64,000 nt of DNA from Bacteroidota bacterium (GCA_029781865.1 JAKOVW010000079.1:124001-188000), one strand, 5' to 3'; positions 44,327-53,620 are shown, counted from the first letter of the stretch. Translations and numbers: made by a program. Notes: generated by a model from the letters alone, not told the origin.

Positions 44327-45979
44327 GTGAAAACTTCCAAATCTAACCTTAATTTCGATTTTATTGAGTTTGAAATCTCTGAAAAGGATTTAGATGTATT
44401 CAAAAATAGTATAGCGCAGGGTTGTATTAGAAGAGTTGACCAAATCAGTCTCAATAAGTGGCATTACTTGTTAAGGGCTGATGACCGTTTACTCGAAATT
44501 GAACTGAGTTATAATAAAAACAATATCAAGCAATTTCATTGCGCTTGTGGGGCCTGTTCCCCGGGCAAAATTTGCAAGCATGTTCAATTGGTCAGTTACT
44601 GGCATGTAAATACCATACGATCTAAAAAAGATTCGCAGTATGCAATTTCGAAAACAGTTCAAACTGATCTTTCTGAATCCTCACCTGAGGACTTGCAATA
44701 CTATATTCAATTTCTGGTCAGGCAAAATAAATTAAACAGAGAATGGATCTACTTTTTTGAAGAATCCAGGAAACTAAGTTCAGAACCCATAGTAAAATAC
44801 AATTCCTTGTTTGATCGTTTTCTCCAGTTTGTCTCCATTCAAACCCGAAATTCCGTTTCAAAAATCAAATTGCAATTACAGCTGTTTGAAGAGCTTTATT
44901 ACATCAGTTTTTATCACTACAAGCAATCCAACGTTTACGAAGCAATACATGCTTTGCTGGCTGGTATTCATAAGCTGCATGAATTGCATTTTCTTGTGGA
45001 TTGGAAAAATCAAAGTCGCCTGCTTCAGATTAATGAAAAACTGCATACCGCATTGGAGCAATTTTTAACATCCATCATTGCACCCAGGGCTCTTAATAGC
45101 CTATACAAATTGATTTCTGAAACCATGCTGAGTCAGGATTACCTGATTTTGAATGCAAAATCCAATTTATTCCATATTTTAAAAATCCGATTTAGTAAAT
45201 CGAGTCATTCCAAACAGAATTTTCAGGCTATTGTTGAAAAACTAAATCTGAATATCCGGGAAGAGTATAAATTTAATCTGTTGGATTATTTATATGATGA
45301 ATACCCTGAATTATTGAAGGATTACCTGATTTCTATTGAATTAAATAACTCAGTGTATTGGGTTCTGAGTTGGTTGGATAACAGAAAATCCAGAATTTCC
45401 AATGACTATTTATATCAGCTATATACCAAAATATATGAAGTAGCCAATAAGGAAATGAAAACTTTAGTAGCGCTTAAAATAGCAGATTTATATTCCAGTC
45501 AATCAAATCCTGAAGCAGGAAAAAAACTGATCAAATATTATTTAGAAACAGGTCACACGAAATTATTGGAATCCTATTTCAAAGAGTCTGAATTTTCACA
45601 ACAAGAATTCGAACAGTTCCTTGAAAATTTAGAAAGTGTAGTCGCGGGTAAAACGCTATCTATTGTTCAAAAAATTGAATTAGCAAATTATAGCAAGCAA
45701 TGGCTTGTTTTACTTAAATTGATTAGTACATCCGGCGATATAGAATTATTAATGAAATATGATCTAAAATTTCCCGAAGAATTTCACCCTAAATTAATTG
45801 AAGTGTATATACTTTTTACACGGAATTATTTGGATTCCCATGTCGGGCAGAAATCACATCAGAGAATTGAATTAATTACAAGACACATCAAAATGGTGTA
45901 TAGAAGTAAGCTATTTACATTCTACGCAAATGAATTAAAACAATTATTTCCAAACAGAAAATTATTAGCTCAAAATTAG
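44327..45979 (+). CDS. SWIM-type zinc-finger protein of unknown function
   Basis: A 550-residue cytosolic protein. Near the N-terminus the C-x-C ... C-x-H pattern of a SWIM finger is clear (C72, C74, C83, H85), embedded in a beta-rich segment as in other SWIM proteins. The remainder is all-helical and may form a repeat-like solenoid (many L-Y-x-L and K-I-A-D-L-Y segments). SWIM fingers bind nucleic acid or protein and occur with SWI2/SNF2 helicases, but no helicase is adjacent here. The start is GTG. It leads a tight operon with the GH13-like, rlmH and rhomboid genes. Confidence 0.7.
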   Translation: MKTSKSNLNFDFIEFEISEKDLDVFKNSIAQGCIRRVDQISLNKWHYLLRADDRLLEIELSYNKNNIKQFHCACGACSPGKICKHVQLVSYWHVNTIRSKKDSQYAISKTVQTDLSESSPEDLQYYIQFLVRQNKLNREWIYFFEESRKLSSEPIVKYNSLFDRFLQFVSIQTRNSVSKIKLQLQLFEELYYISFYHYKQSNVYEAIHALLAGIHKLHELHFLVDWKNQSRLLQINEKLHTALEQFLTSIIAPRALNSLYKLISETMLSQDYLILNAKSNLFHILKIRFSKSSHSKQNFQAIVEKLNLNIREEYKFNLLDYLYDEYPELLKDYLISIELNNSVYWVLSWLDNRKSRISNDYLYQLYTKIYEVANKEMKTLVALKIADLYSSQSNPEAGKKLIKYYLETGHTKLLESYFKESEFSQQEFEQFLENLESVVAGKTLSIVQKIELANYSKQWLVLLKLISTSGDIELLMKYDLKFPEEFHPKLIEVYILFTRNYLDSHVGQKSHQRIELITRHIKMVYRSKLFTFYANELKQLFPNRKLLAQN

Positions 45980-45986
45980 TTTACAA

Positions 45987-47285
45987 ATGAAATACAAACT
46001 ACTCTACTCACTAATATTGATCACATTTCTCTGTGAATGTAAACATAGTACTCAGGCAAACAAAGCTCCGGAATGGACCAAGAATCTGGTCATCTATGAA
46101 GTCATGCCCAAGCAGTATTCTGAAAAAAAGAATTTTACAGGTATTATGGAAGATTTGGAAAGGATTCAAACACTTTTCTTTAATGCAATCTGTCTGTTGC
46201 CTGTTCAGGAAAGGGATGAATCAAATAATGCGTTCAATCCCAATAGTCCTTTTGCTTTGAAAAGCTTTACAGAAATCGATGCAGGACTGGGTACAACGGA
46301 GCAGTTGAATCTTCTCATTGATTCCGCGCACTACCGTAACATAAAAGTCCTTATAGAATGGAATTTTACCGGCACAGGCCCACACCATATCTGGCGCAAA
46401 GAAAAACCACAATATTATTTGTCTGACTCTCAAATTATCAATAAGCATTATAACCAGGATTATGTCAAATTCAATTTGTCCAATAACTCCTTGTTAAAGG
46501 AATTGCGTTCTGAGTTAAAATCGTTTTTAAAAGCGAATAAATTCGACGGGGTGGTTTTTTATAATTTGGATCAAATGCCGGCAGAATTTGTTCATCAGTT
46601 ACTGGATGAGATGAATGATTTAAGACCCCTCTTGATTATTAATCATTCCAACTCCTTTATACCTAATGCTCATTATAATGTAAATAACAATTTGTATCAA
46701 AAATTTCAGCAAGCATATGAAGGCAAACTCAATGTGACAGAATTCAGCACCATGCTGGATACAATCAATAAATTGCCTGTGATTAACTACGTACAGGATT
46801 ACCTTAAAAATGAAAAATATGGTACCGATGCGAATGTATTTTACAATGCCTATAAATACTATCACATGCTGACTTATTTTTTACCTGGAATTCCCTGGGT
46901 ACTCAATGGTCAGGAAGATCCCCAATTTGAAACCTTAAATTTGTTTTCAGGTAAACCATTTTCACAAAAATATAAGTACAATAATGATTTTTACAGAAGT
47001 TTAAACAGGTTACGACAACAAAATCCCTGTTTTTGGAACGATAATCCGCAAAATCTGCCCGTAAAAATTTCGGACTCCAATGATGTATTAGCCCTGGAGC
47101 GGACTGCCGGAAAATACAGTTGTGTAGGCCTGTTTAATTTGACGGACCACGCCGTCACCTATTCAATTAAGAAGGATTATACTTTGTATTATGATGCATT
47201 TAATAAAATGCAGGTTAGTTTTCCAAAGGACAAAGAACTGAACCTGGGTCCTTATCAGGCCCTTATAATTACAAACGCGCCCTGA
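45987..47285 (+). CDS. GH13-like (alpha-amylase fold) lipoprotein, catalytic residues lost
   Basis: A 432-residue protein with a lipoprotein-type signal (cysteines at 16 and 18) and a TIM-barrel resembling alpha-amylase family 13: V-I-Y-E-V-M-P-K-Q-Y opening, a C-L-L-P-V segment, N-S-P-F-A-L, and a C-terminal beta domain. Alignment by eye gives a degenerate active site. Region II G-F-R-x-D reads G188-V-V-F-Y192, so the nucleophile aspartate is missing. The general-acid glutamate region reads I-I-N-H220. The N-H of region I is T-G. Only D271 may match the third acid. Probably a binding or structural protein rather than a hydrolase. Its TGA overlaps the rlmH ATG by one base. Confidence 0.75.
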   Translation: MKYKLLYSLILITFLCECKHSTQANKAPEWTKNLVIYEVMPKQYSEKKNFTGIMEDLERIQTLFFNAICLLPVQERDESNNAFNPNSPFALKSFTEIDAGLGTTEQLNLLIDSAHYRNIKVLIEWNFTGTGPHHIWRKEKPQYYLSDSQIINKHYNQDYVKFNLSNNSLLKELRSELKSFLKANKFDGVVFYNLDQMPAEFVHQLLDEMNDLRPLLIINHSNSFIPNAHYNVNNNLYQKFQQAYEGKLNVTEFSTMLDTINKLPVINYVQDYLKNEKYGTDANVFYNAYKYYHMLTYFLPGIPWVLNGQEDPQFETLNLFSGKPFSQKYKYNNDFYRSLNRLRQQNPCFWNDNPQNLPVKISDSNDVLALERTAGKYSCVGLFNLTDHAVTYSIKKDYTLYYDAFNKMQVSFPKDKELNLGPYQALIITNAP

Positions 47286-47755
47286 TGTCTATTGCAATTT
47301 GGTGGACCGGTAAAACAAATTCCGATTATCTAAAGACGGGAATCGAAGATTACCTGAACAGGATCCGTCATTTTGACAAGTTGGATTTGAAAGAATTTAA
47401 AGAAACAAAAGGATTGCAAAATATCCAACAAATTATTTATCAGGAAGAAAAGGAAATCAGAAATCAGCTATCAAAATCTAAATATTATACTGTATTGTTG
47501 GATGAAAAAGGAAAAAACTATTCATCCATGGAATTTGCAAATTGGTTGGATCAAAAGCGCAATATAAACAATCAGAAATTGTGCTTTATCATAGGAGGGG
47601 CTTATGGTTTTTCCAATGAATTAAAGCATGATACGGATGAATTGATTTCATTTTCTAAAATGACCTTTTCGCACCAATTGATCCGATTGGTATTTTTGGA
47701 ACAATTATATCGTGCATTTACAATAATCAACCATCTACCCTATCACCATGAATGA
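47285..47755 (+). CDS. rlmH: 23S rRNA (pseudouridine1915-N3)-methyltransferase RlmH
   Basis: RlmH methylates pseudouridine 1915 in helix 69 of 23S rRNA. The 156-residue SPOUT protein has the knot-forming GGAYGFSNEL near 110-119 and the typical C-terminus H-Q-L-I-R-L-x-x-x-E-Q-L-Y-R-A-F-x-I-x-x-x-x-P-Y-H-H. Length and end are canonical. It overlaps its neighbours on both sides (1 base upstream, 8 bases into the rhomboid gene). Confidence 0.96.
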   Translation: MSIAIWWTGKTNSDYLKTGIEDYLNRIRHFDKLDLKEFKETKGLQNIQQIIYQEEKEIRNQLSKSKYYTVLLDEKGKNYSSMEFANWLDQKRNINNQKLCFIIGGAYGFSNELKHDTDELISFSKMTFSHQLIRLVFLEQLYRAFTIINHLPYHHE

Positions 47756-48344
47756 TCAGATTTCATTGATGACTATATCCTTAATCATTTCAATTGCTTT
47801 AATATCCATTATGGCGTTTAGCAACCGGCATTTATATGAACAATGTAAACACTATCCATACATTGAAAACAGGGAACATTCTTATTACCGGTGGTTTACC
47901 TGTGGGTTTCTGCATGCAGACTGGTTTCATTTATTTCTCAATCTTTTTGTTTTATGGCAATTCGGATTTGCTATTGAAGGTATTTACAAAGTTCAATTTG
48001 GTTTTATTATAGGCGGAATCTTATTTCTTGTGGTCTATTTCCTTATCCTTGTGTTATCTAATGTACCTACTTATTTTAAACACAAATACAATCCCACATA
48101 TGCCAGTATTGGAGCCTCGGGTGCGATTTCAGGCATTTTATTTATCTATGTCTTGTATTATCCAACACGCTTATTGTATTTATTCGGAATGATTCCTTTG
48201 CCGGGTTTTGCAATGGCCATTCTTTATTTAATATACTCGAGATGGGCCTCCCGTAATGCGCAGGATCATATAGACCATGATGCGCACTATTATGGGGCAG
48301 TAATTGGCCTGGTTATCGGAATTATTATTAAATATCTTCTATGA
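47748..48344 (+). CDS. Rhomboid family intramembrane serine protease
   Basis: A 198-residue membrane protein with about six helices. Rhomboid hallmarks are H-A-D-W-F-H-L-x-x-N in the second helix region (near 55-65), the catalytic serine in I-G-A-S-G-A-I-S-G (near 122-130), and the histidine in D-H-D-A-H-Y-Y-G near 176-183. Rhomboids cut transmembrane helices of other proteins; the substrate is unknown. It ends the operon and converges on pruA. Confidence 0.9.
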   Translation: MNDQISLMTISLIISIALISIMAFSNRHLYEQCKHYPYIENREHSYYRWFTCGFLHADWFHLFLNLFVLWQFGFAIEGIYKVQFGFIIGGILFLVVYFLILVLSNVPTYFKHKYNPTYASIGASGAISGILFIYVLYYPTRLLYLFGMIPLPGFAMAILYLIYSRWASRNAQDHIDHDAHYYGAVIGLVIGIIIKYLL

Positions 48345-48362
48345 ATGCACGTGTTAGTCAGA

Positions 48363-49991
48363 TCATGCTTCCGACATGAAAGGATAGGTATAGTTTTTAG
48401 GAGGATCAAAGTTTTCTTTAATGGTTCTGGGTGAAACCCAACGATAAAGATTAATTAAACTACCTGCTTTATCATTGGTACCCGAAGCCCTAGCTCCACC
48501 AAATGGTTGCTGTCCTACTACTGCACCAGTTGGTTTATCATTAATGTAGAAATTTCCTGCAGCCTGTTTAAGTTTATTACTTGCATTATCGATAACGGTT
48601 CTGTCATTTGCAAATAAAGCACCTGTTAATGCATATGGCGAAGTATTATCGATGACTTTGAGGATTTCATCGAATTGATCATCTTTGTAAACATAAATGG
48701 TCAGTACAGGCCCAAAAATTTCTTCACACATTGTGGTGTAATAAGGATCATTCACAAGTATAATGGTTGGCTCTATAAAATAACCATTGGTTTTGTCAAA
48801 ATGACCTCCGGCAATTATTTTGGCTTTTGGATTATTTTGTGCATCAGCAATATATCTGGTTATTTTATCAAATGACTTTTCATCAATTACTGCATTAATA
48901 AAATTCCTGAAGTCTTCAGGACTTCCCATTTTGATTTCCTTCAAATCACTAAGCATTGTTTTACTGATTTCAGGCCATAGTGATTCCGGTAAGTAAGCCC
49001 GCGAAGCTGCACTGCACTTTTGTCCCTGGAATTCGAATGCCCCGCGTATAAGAGCGGTAGCTATCGCAACAGGATCAGAATCGGGATGGGCCAATACAAA
49101 ATCCTTGCCACCGGTTTCCCCAACTAATCTGGGGTATGATTTATAATGCATCAGGTTACTGGCCACGTTTTGCCAGATCGTTCGAAATACTTCAGTAGAT
49201 CCTGTATAATGAATACCTGCAAAATCGGGATGTGTAAATATTCGTTCACCTGCCGTTTTGCCATCCACAAAAATTAAATTAATAACCCCTTTAGGCAAAC
49301 CAGCTTCAAGCAAAATTTCCATGATTAAAGAAGCAGAATAGATTTGAGTTTCTGCAGGCTTCCACACCACTACGTTGCCCATTAAAGCAGGAGCAGTCGG
49401 AAGATTGCCTGCAATTGACGTAAAATTAAATGGGGTCAAGGCAAATACAAATCCTTCCAGAGGTCTGTACTCCATTTGGTTCCAGATTAAAGCCGAAGAC
49501 TCAGGTTGGTTACTGTATATCTCCGTCATAAACTTAACGTTGAACCGGAGAAAATCACAAAACTCACATACCGCATCAATCTCAGCCTGAAAAATATTTT
49601 TTGACTGGCCCAACATCGTCATGGCATTTGTTTTGGCCCGATATTTTCCGGCAATGAGATCAGCGGCTTTTAGAAAAATTGCAGCTCTCGATTGCCATGG
49701 GGTTTGTTCCCAGACATCTTTCGCTTTCAATGCAGCCTGAATAGCCATATCAACATGTGCTTCATTTCCCTTATAGAAATAGCCGATTTTATGATTTATT
49801 TCATGAGGTGGAAATATATCTTTCACGTGATCTGATTTTACAGATTCACCGTCTATTGTCATACAGATTTCTTTGACAGTTGACTTTAATTCATTTATTG
49901 TTTTTTTTAGCTCTGTCCGTTCGGGTGATCCGGGCTTGTATGTCAGCACCGGTTCGTTTAGACATTTGGGAATGGAAGTTATTGAATTCAT
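48363..49991 (-). CDS. pruA: L-glutamate gamma-semialdehyde dehydrogenase
   Basis: The enzyme oxidises glutamate-5-semialdehyde (from proline or ornithine) to glutamate with NAD. The 542-residue ALDH-fold protein has the glutamate site V-G-E-T-G-G-K-D near 291, the catalytic cysteine in G-Q-K-C-S-A near 325, and a C-terminal G-A-R-A-S-G-T-N-D-K. This pattern is typical of the eukaryote-like, Bacteroidota P5C dehydrogenases. I use the ATG at 49989-49991; the longer in-frame start would overlap coaD. No proline dehydrogenase gene lies in the window. Confidence 0.93.
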   Translation of the reverse strand: MNSITSIPKCLNEPVLTYKPGSPERTELKKTINELKSTVKEICMTIDGESVKSDHVKDIFPPHEINHKIGYFYKGNEAHVDMAIQAALKAKDVWEQTPWQSRAAIFLKAADLIAGKYRAKTNAMTMLGQSKNIFQAEIDAVCEFCDFLRFNVKFMTEIYSNQPESSALIWNQMEYRPLEGFVFALTPFNFTSIAGNLPTAPALMGNVVVWKPAETQIYSASLIMEILLEAGLPKGVINLIFVDGKTAGERIFTHPDFAGIHYTGSTEVFRTIWQNVASNLMHYKSYPRLVGETGGKDFVLAHPDSDPVAIATALIRGAFEFQGQKCSAASRAYLPESLWPEISKTMLSDLKEIKMGSPEDFRNFINAVIDEKSFDKITRYIADAQNNPKAKIIAGGHFDKTNGYFIEPTIILVNDPYYTTMCEEIFGPVLTIYVYKDDQFDEILKVIDNTSPYALTGALFANDRTVIDNASNKLKQAAGNFYINDKPTGAVVGQQPFGGARASGTNDKAGSLINLYRWVSPRTIKENFDPPKNYTYPFMSEA

Positions 49992-50064
49992 AGAAATACT
50001 AAATCTTAAAATGTAATAATTGTTTATGTATGCATTGATTTTTTTCTCAAAATATGTAAATTTA

Positions 50065-50529
50065 TTATAGTGAAATTGTGATTTCATCAGGAACAAACGC
50101 TTTTAAATCTGCTTTTCCAAGAATTAATTCCCTTACGATTGTTGAACTAATGTGCGAGAGTTCGGGCCGTGCTATTAAAAATATAGTTTCCAGATCATGT
50201 ACAAGGGTGTGATTGATTTGCGATATCGTCTTTTCATAATCGAAATCCGAGGCATTTCTGATTCCGCGAATTAGATAATTTGCACCAATGGATTTGCAGT
50301 AAGTAGCTGTTAGCCCCTGAAAGCTTACAACTTTCACTTTATGATTTTCACTGAATAACAATTGGATCCAATTTGTTCGCTGCTCAAGACTGAACAATGT
50401 TTTTTTCTGACTGTTTTCCCCGATGGCAATGTATATTAAATCAAAAAGTGGCAAAGCTCTCAATACGATATCAACATGCCCTCTGGTTATCGGATCAAAT
50501 GATCCTGGAAATACGGCAATTTTTTGCAT
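50065..50529 (-). CDS. coaD: Phosphopantetheine adenylyltransferase
   Basis: CoaD makes dephospho-CoA from ATP and phosphopantetheine. The 154-residue protein has the nucleotidyltransferase motif PGSFDPITRGHVD (about 8-20, with T-x-G-H), a mid-protein R-G-I-R-N-A-S-D-F-D-Y-E near 92-103, and I-S-S-T-I-V-R-E near 131-138. Length and motifs are canonical. Confidence 0.97.
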   Translation of the reverse strand: MQKIAVFPGSFDPITRGHVDIVLRALPLFDLIYIAIGENSQKKTLFSLEQRTNWIQLLFSENHKVKVVSFQGLTATYCKSIGANYLIRGIRNASDFDYEKTISQINHTLVHDLETIFLIARPELSHISSTIVRELILGKADLKAFVPDEITISL

Positions 50530-50572
50530 ATAAGAATTTATACAAAGGTAAATAGGAACTGGATTTTCCCAT

Positions 50573-51097
50573 TTATTTCTTTGAAAGCAACGAGAAGTTA
50601 TTGAAGAAGTAATCGCTATCTGTACTTAACCGATTATCAAAATGTGAATAATGCATAATACTGATTAATCTGTTTCCATCCCAAAGCATACAACTTTTAA
50701 GTGCAAACTTGTTGTGATAGCGAATCAAATACCAGGAACATGGAACTCCTTTTAATTCTGAGTCGTTTTCATAGATCAATTCACCGTTCAGGTAATTAAG
50801 CATTTCATTTGATATAGTAGACTGTATCCAATTTCTTAAGCTATCAGTAGCTTCGCCTTCAAATACTTCCGGAGAATAACTTGAAACAATGATTTGATAT
50901 TCTATGGCCGTCGAGTCTGGTCTTCTCAAAAAAACCGTTGATTGTTGGACGGTGCCAATATCTGAATTCAATTTTTTTTCCTGTACTTCCGGTTTCTTCG
51001 GGAATAAAATACTGAAGTTAAGTTCTTTAGAAGAGTATAAATACCATTCTTTGGTAAACGATAATACTGCCAAAAAAAGAAGTACTTTATAAATCAT
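50573..51097 (-). CDS. Putative exported protein of unknown function
   Basis: A 174-residue protein with a short hydrophobic N-terminus (about 1-14) and one domain of about 150 residues. That domain contains F-S-I-L-F-P-K-K-P-E-V and a Y-x-I-I-V-x-S-Y strand, reminiscent of small PsbP/DcrB-like or other cytolipoprotein folds. The signal is weak: a tryptophan/tyrosine pair follows quickly. I do not recognise the family. It lies upstream of coaD on the same strand with a 43-base gap, so it may share its transcript. Confidence 0.65.
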   Translation of the reverse strand: MIYKVLLFLAVLSFTKEWYLYSSKELNFSILFPKKPEVQEKKLNSDIGTVQQSTVFLRRPDSTAIEYQIIVSSYSPEVFEGEATDSLRNWIQSTISNEMLNYLNGELIYENDSELKGVPCSWYLIRYHNKFALKSCMLWDGNRLISIMHYSHFDNRLSTDSDYFFNNFSLLSKK

Positions 51098-51162
51098 TTC
51101 GTTTCAACGGCAGATTAGTTAAAATAGTGCCGTTTAAGGAGGTAAAATCCTCATTTTAGAGC

Positions 51163-51170
51163 TAATTTCG
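51163..51170 (+). promoter_or_regulatory. Weak -7-like element for lpdA
   Basis: TAATTTCG matches TAnnTTTG with one mismatch and lies 20 bases before the lpdA ATG. No clear -33 element is seen at the expected spacing. Confidence 0.25.
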
Positions 51171-51190
51171 CATCTGAAAATGAAAATTGA

Positions 51191-52588
51191 ATGAAATACG
51201 ATATCATAGTGATAGGATCAGGCCCAGGAGGCTATGTAGCAGCAATCAGAGCTGCTCAATTAGGTAAGCAGGTGGCCATTGTTGAAAAGGAAGCATTAGG
51301 CGGAATTTGCTTAAACTGGGGGTGTATACCGACCAAAGCTCTGCTTAAAAGTGCACAGGTTTTTGAGTATATCAAACATGCAGCTGATTATGGCATTCAG
51401 GTTAAAGATGCTTCACCCGATTTTACCAACATTGTTAAACGAAGCAGGACTGTTGCAGACGGTATGAGTAAAGGTGTTCAGTTTTTATTAAAGAAAAATA
51501 AGATCCAGGTACTCTCCGGTAATGCCAGACTGACTAAAGACAAAAACGTTGAAGTAACAGATGCTTCCGGCAATAAAGAAGTCCATTCTGCCGATCATAT
51601 TATTCTTGCTACCGGTGCCAGAGCAAAGCAATTACCAAACCTGAACATAGACGGAAAAGATATCATTGATTACCGCAAAGCCATGGTACTTGAAAACATT
51701 CCTAAGCGTTTGGTCGTCGTGGGTGGCGGTGCCATTGGTGTTGAATTTGCTTATTTTTATCATTCCATGGGTTCTGAGGTTAGCATTGTAGAGTTTATGG
51801 AACAAGGCCTGGTACCCCGGGAAGATCCAGATATTTCAAAAGAACTTGTCAAAAGCTTTAAGAAAAAAGGTATTCAAACCTATGCCAATTGTAGTGTAGA
51901 AAAAGTTACTAAAAACAAAGGCAGTTTAAGTGTAATGATCAAAGACAGGAAAGATTCAAAAGAATCCATAATAGAATGCGATCTTGTACTTTCTGCTGCC
52001 GGTGTATCCCCAAATATTGAAAATATAGGTCTTGAAGATGCAGGAATAGTCCTTGAAAAAGGCCTCGTCAAGGTGGATACAATGTACAGAACAAATGTGA
52101 AGGGAATATATGCCATAGGTGATATTACGCCCGGGCAGGCATTAGCTCATGTTGCAAGTGCTGAAGGAATAACCTGCGTTGAATCCATTTGCGGTCATAA
52201 TCCGGAACCAATTGATTATAATAATATACCGGGTTGTACTTATTGCAGTCCTGAAATCGCATCGGTCGGATATACAGAACCTGCTGCAAAAGCTGCCGGT
52301 TATGAAATTTTGATTGGTAAATTCCCTTTCTCAGCTTCCGGTAAAGCAAGTGCTGCCGGTGCGAAAGAAGGTATGGTAAAACTGATTTTCGATAAAAAAT
52401 ACGGAGAATTTCTTGGAGCCCATATGATAGGAATGAATGTGACGGAAATGATCGCGGAAGTAGTCGTGGCCAGAAAACTTGAGACCACTGGTCATGAAAT
52501 CATTAAATCCATCCACCCACATCCTACGATGTCAGAAGCCATTATGGAAGCTGCTGCTGCTGCATTCGGAGAGGTCATACATTTATAA
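51191..52588 (+). CDS. lpdA: Dihydrolipoyl dehydrogenase
   Basis: LpdA reoxidises dihydrolipoyl groups of the 2-oxoacid dehydrogenase and glycine cleavage complexes with NAD. The 465-residue flavoprotein has the FAD-binding GSGPGG at 9-14, the redox pair C40-x4-C45 (GGICLNWGC), the NAD-binding V-G-G-G-A-I-G-V-E near 180, and the C-terminal active-site H-P-H-P-T-M-S-E. No E1 or E2 genes are adjacent, so the complex it serves is not determined here. It stands alone between convergent and divergent genes. Confidence 0.97.
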   Translation: MKYDIIVIGSGPGGYVAAIRAAQLGKQVAIVEKEALGGICLNWGCIPTKALLKSAQVFEYIKHAADYGIQVKDASPDFTNIVKRSRTVADGMSKGVQFLLKKNKIQVLSGNARLTKDKNVEVTDASGNKEVHSADHIILATGARAKQLPNLNIDGKDIIDYRKAMVLENIPKRLVVVGGGAIGVEFAYFYHSMGSEVSIVEFMEQGLVPREDPDISKELVKSFKKKGIQTYANCSVEKVTKNKGSLSVMIKDRKDSKESIIECDLVLSAAGVSPNIENIGLEDAGIVLEKGLVKVDTMYRTNVKGIYAIGDITPGQALAHVASAEGITCVESICGHNPEPIDYNNIPGCTYCSPEIASVGYTEPAAKAAGYEILIGKFPFSASGKASAAGAKEGMVKLIFDKKYGEFLGAHMIGMNVTEMIAEVVVARKLETTGHEIIKSIHPHPTMSEAIMEAAAAAFGEVIHL

Positions 52589-52691
52589 CCGACCACCACT
52601 ATTTTTATTATCGGATAATTTTATTCATCTATACCATGTCTTTCATTGGGACAGATTTGCATGACCTAATTCGATTGAGTCGAAAGAATAA

Positions 52692-53162
52692 TTAAAATTT
52701 AATACCCAGTTTGGAATAAATAAAATGGAGCAACCAGGCCGGTCCGATTAACAAGAACTGAATATCTTGTAAGAATGATGGCTTTTTACCTTCTATTTTG
52801 TGTCCTGCAAATTGACCAATCCATGCAATAATAAATATAACCAATAATGTAAAAATGGCATTGCAATCAGTGCTAATACAATACTGCATTAATTGCCAGT
52901 TCAGATAAAGTAAAATCAAACTGAGAAATAAAAAGCCAATAAACATTTGAATGGATAATCTCAAATAATAGATTAGAGACAAACATAAAAGTATAGTTGC
53001 CCAATTTTTAAAAAGACTTCTGCTTTCGAAAAAAGGAACGTGCATAATTAATCCAACTAAACTAAACATGATCAATGGAACACAGATCCAATGTATCAAC
53101 TTATTGGTTTCGTTTTGATGACTTTCGCCGTAAACAGATAATAAACGCTCTATCGTTCGCAT
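52692..53162 (-). CDS. Mpo1-like (DUF962) membrane protein
   Basis: A 156-residue protein with four probable membrane helices. The DUF962 pattern is clear: Y-x-x-x-H-Q-N-x-x-N-K-L-I-H-W-I-C-V-P near the N-terminus, and Q-F-A-G-H-K-I-E-G-K-K-P-S ... I-G-P-A near the C-terminus, with conserved histidines. The yeast member Mpo1 is an iron-dependent dioxygenase of 2-hydroxy fatty acids; the bacterial function is unproven. I use the ATG at 53160-53162 since the earlier in-frame start would overlap the GNAT gene. Confidence 0.85.
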   Translation of the reverse strand: MRTIERLLSVYGESHQNETNKLIHWICVPLIMFSLVGLIMHVPFFESRSLFKNWATILLCLSLIYYLRLSIQMFIGFLFLSLILLYLNWQLMQYCISTDCNAIFTLLVIFIIAWIGQFAGHKIEGKKPSFLQDIQFLLIGPAWLLHFIYSKLGIKF

Positions 53163-53173
53163 CCTAGATGAAT

Positions 53174-53620
53174 TTAAATAGTTAACATTTTTTTCATTGA
53201 CCAATGCGGAATGCCTACTTCCTCAAACATTTCACCTTCTCTTTGATAATTCAAACTGAGATAGAAAGGAACAGCAATATCTCTGGCATGTAATTCTATT
53301 TGACTGAAATTATTGCTTAATGCCCATTTTTCAGATTCCCCAACCAAAAATTTCCCGATGCCTTTTCCCTGAAACTCATCATCCACGGCGACCTGGCGCA
53401 TTTTTAATGTATGCGAATTAAGAGGTTTGAAACTAAGGCAAGCCAATAATTGATTGGAGTGGTTAAATACCCCAAAATGAAATTCCTTGCATTCGTCTTC
53501 CAATTGTTTCTCAGTAAATTCGAGGTGTAATGGTTTTCGAAGTAATTTATCCCGAAGCCTGATGCATAAATCATATTCAGGACTCATAAATTCAATTTGT
53601 GCAAAGAACAAGGATTCCAT
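53174..53620 (-). CDS. GNAT-family N-acetyltransferase
   Basis: A 148-residue GNAT protein with the acetyl-CoA motif V-A-V-D-D-E-F-Q-G-K-G-I-G near 76-88 (R/Q-x-x-G-x-G/A) and an aromatic-rich C-terminal strand near Y-L-S-L-N-Y. The substrate (small molecule or protein N-terminus) cannot be told. It abuts the HMG-CoA-lyase-like gene: its ATG immediately follows that gene's stop codon. Confidence 0.85.
   Translation of the reverse strand: MESLFFAQIEFMSPEYDLCIRLRDKLLRKPLHLEFTEKQLEDECKEFHFGVFNHSNQLLACLSFKPLNSHTLKMRQVAVDDEFQGKGIGKFLVGESEKWALSNNFSQIELHARDIAVPFYLSLNYQREGEMFEEVGIPHWSMKKMLTI

Noticed and set aside
52670-52684. Short hairpin TTCGA...TCGAA between lpdA and the Mpo1-like gene
   Set aside because: Only five pairs, with a weak T-run. 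Not enough to call a terminator.
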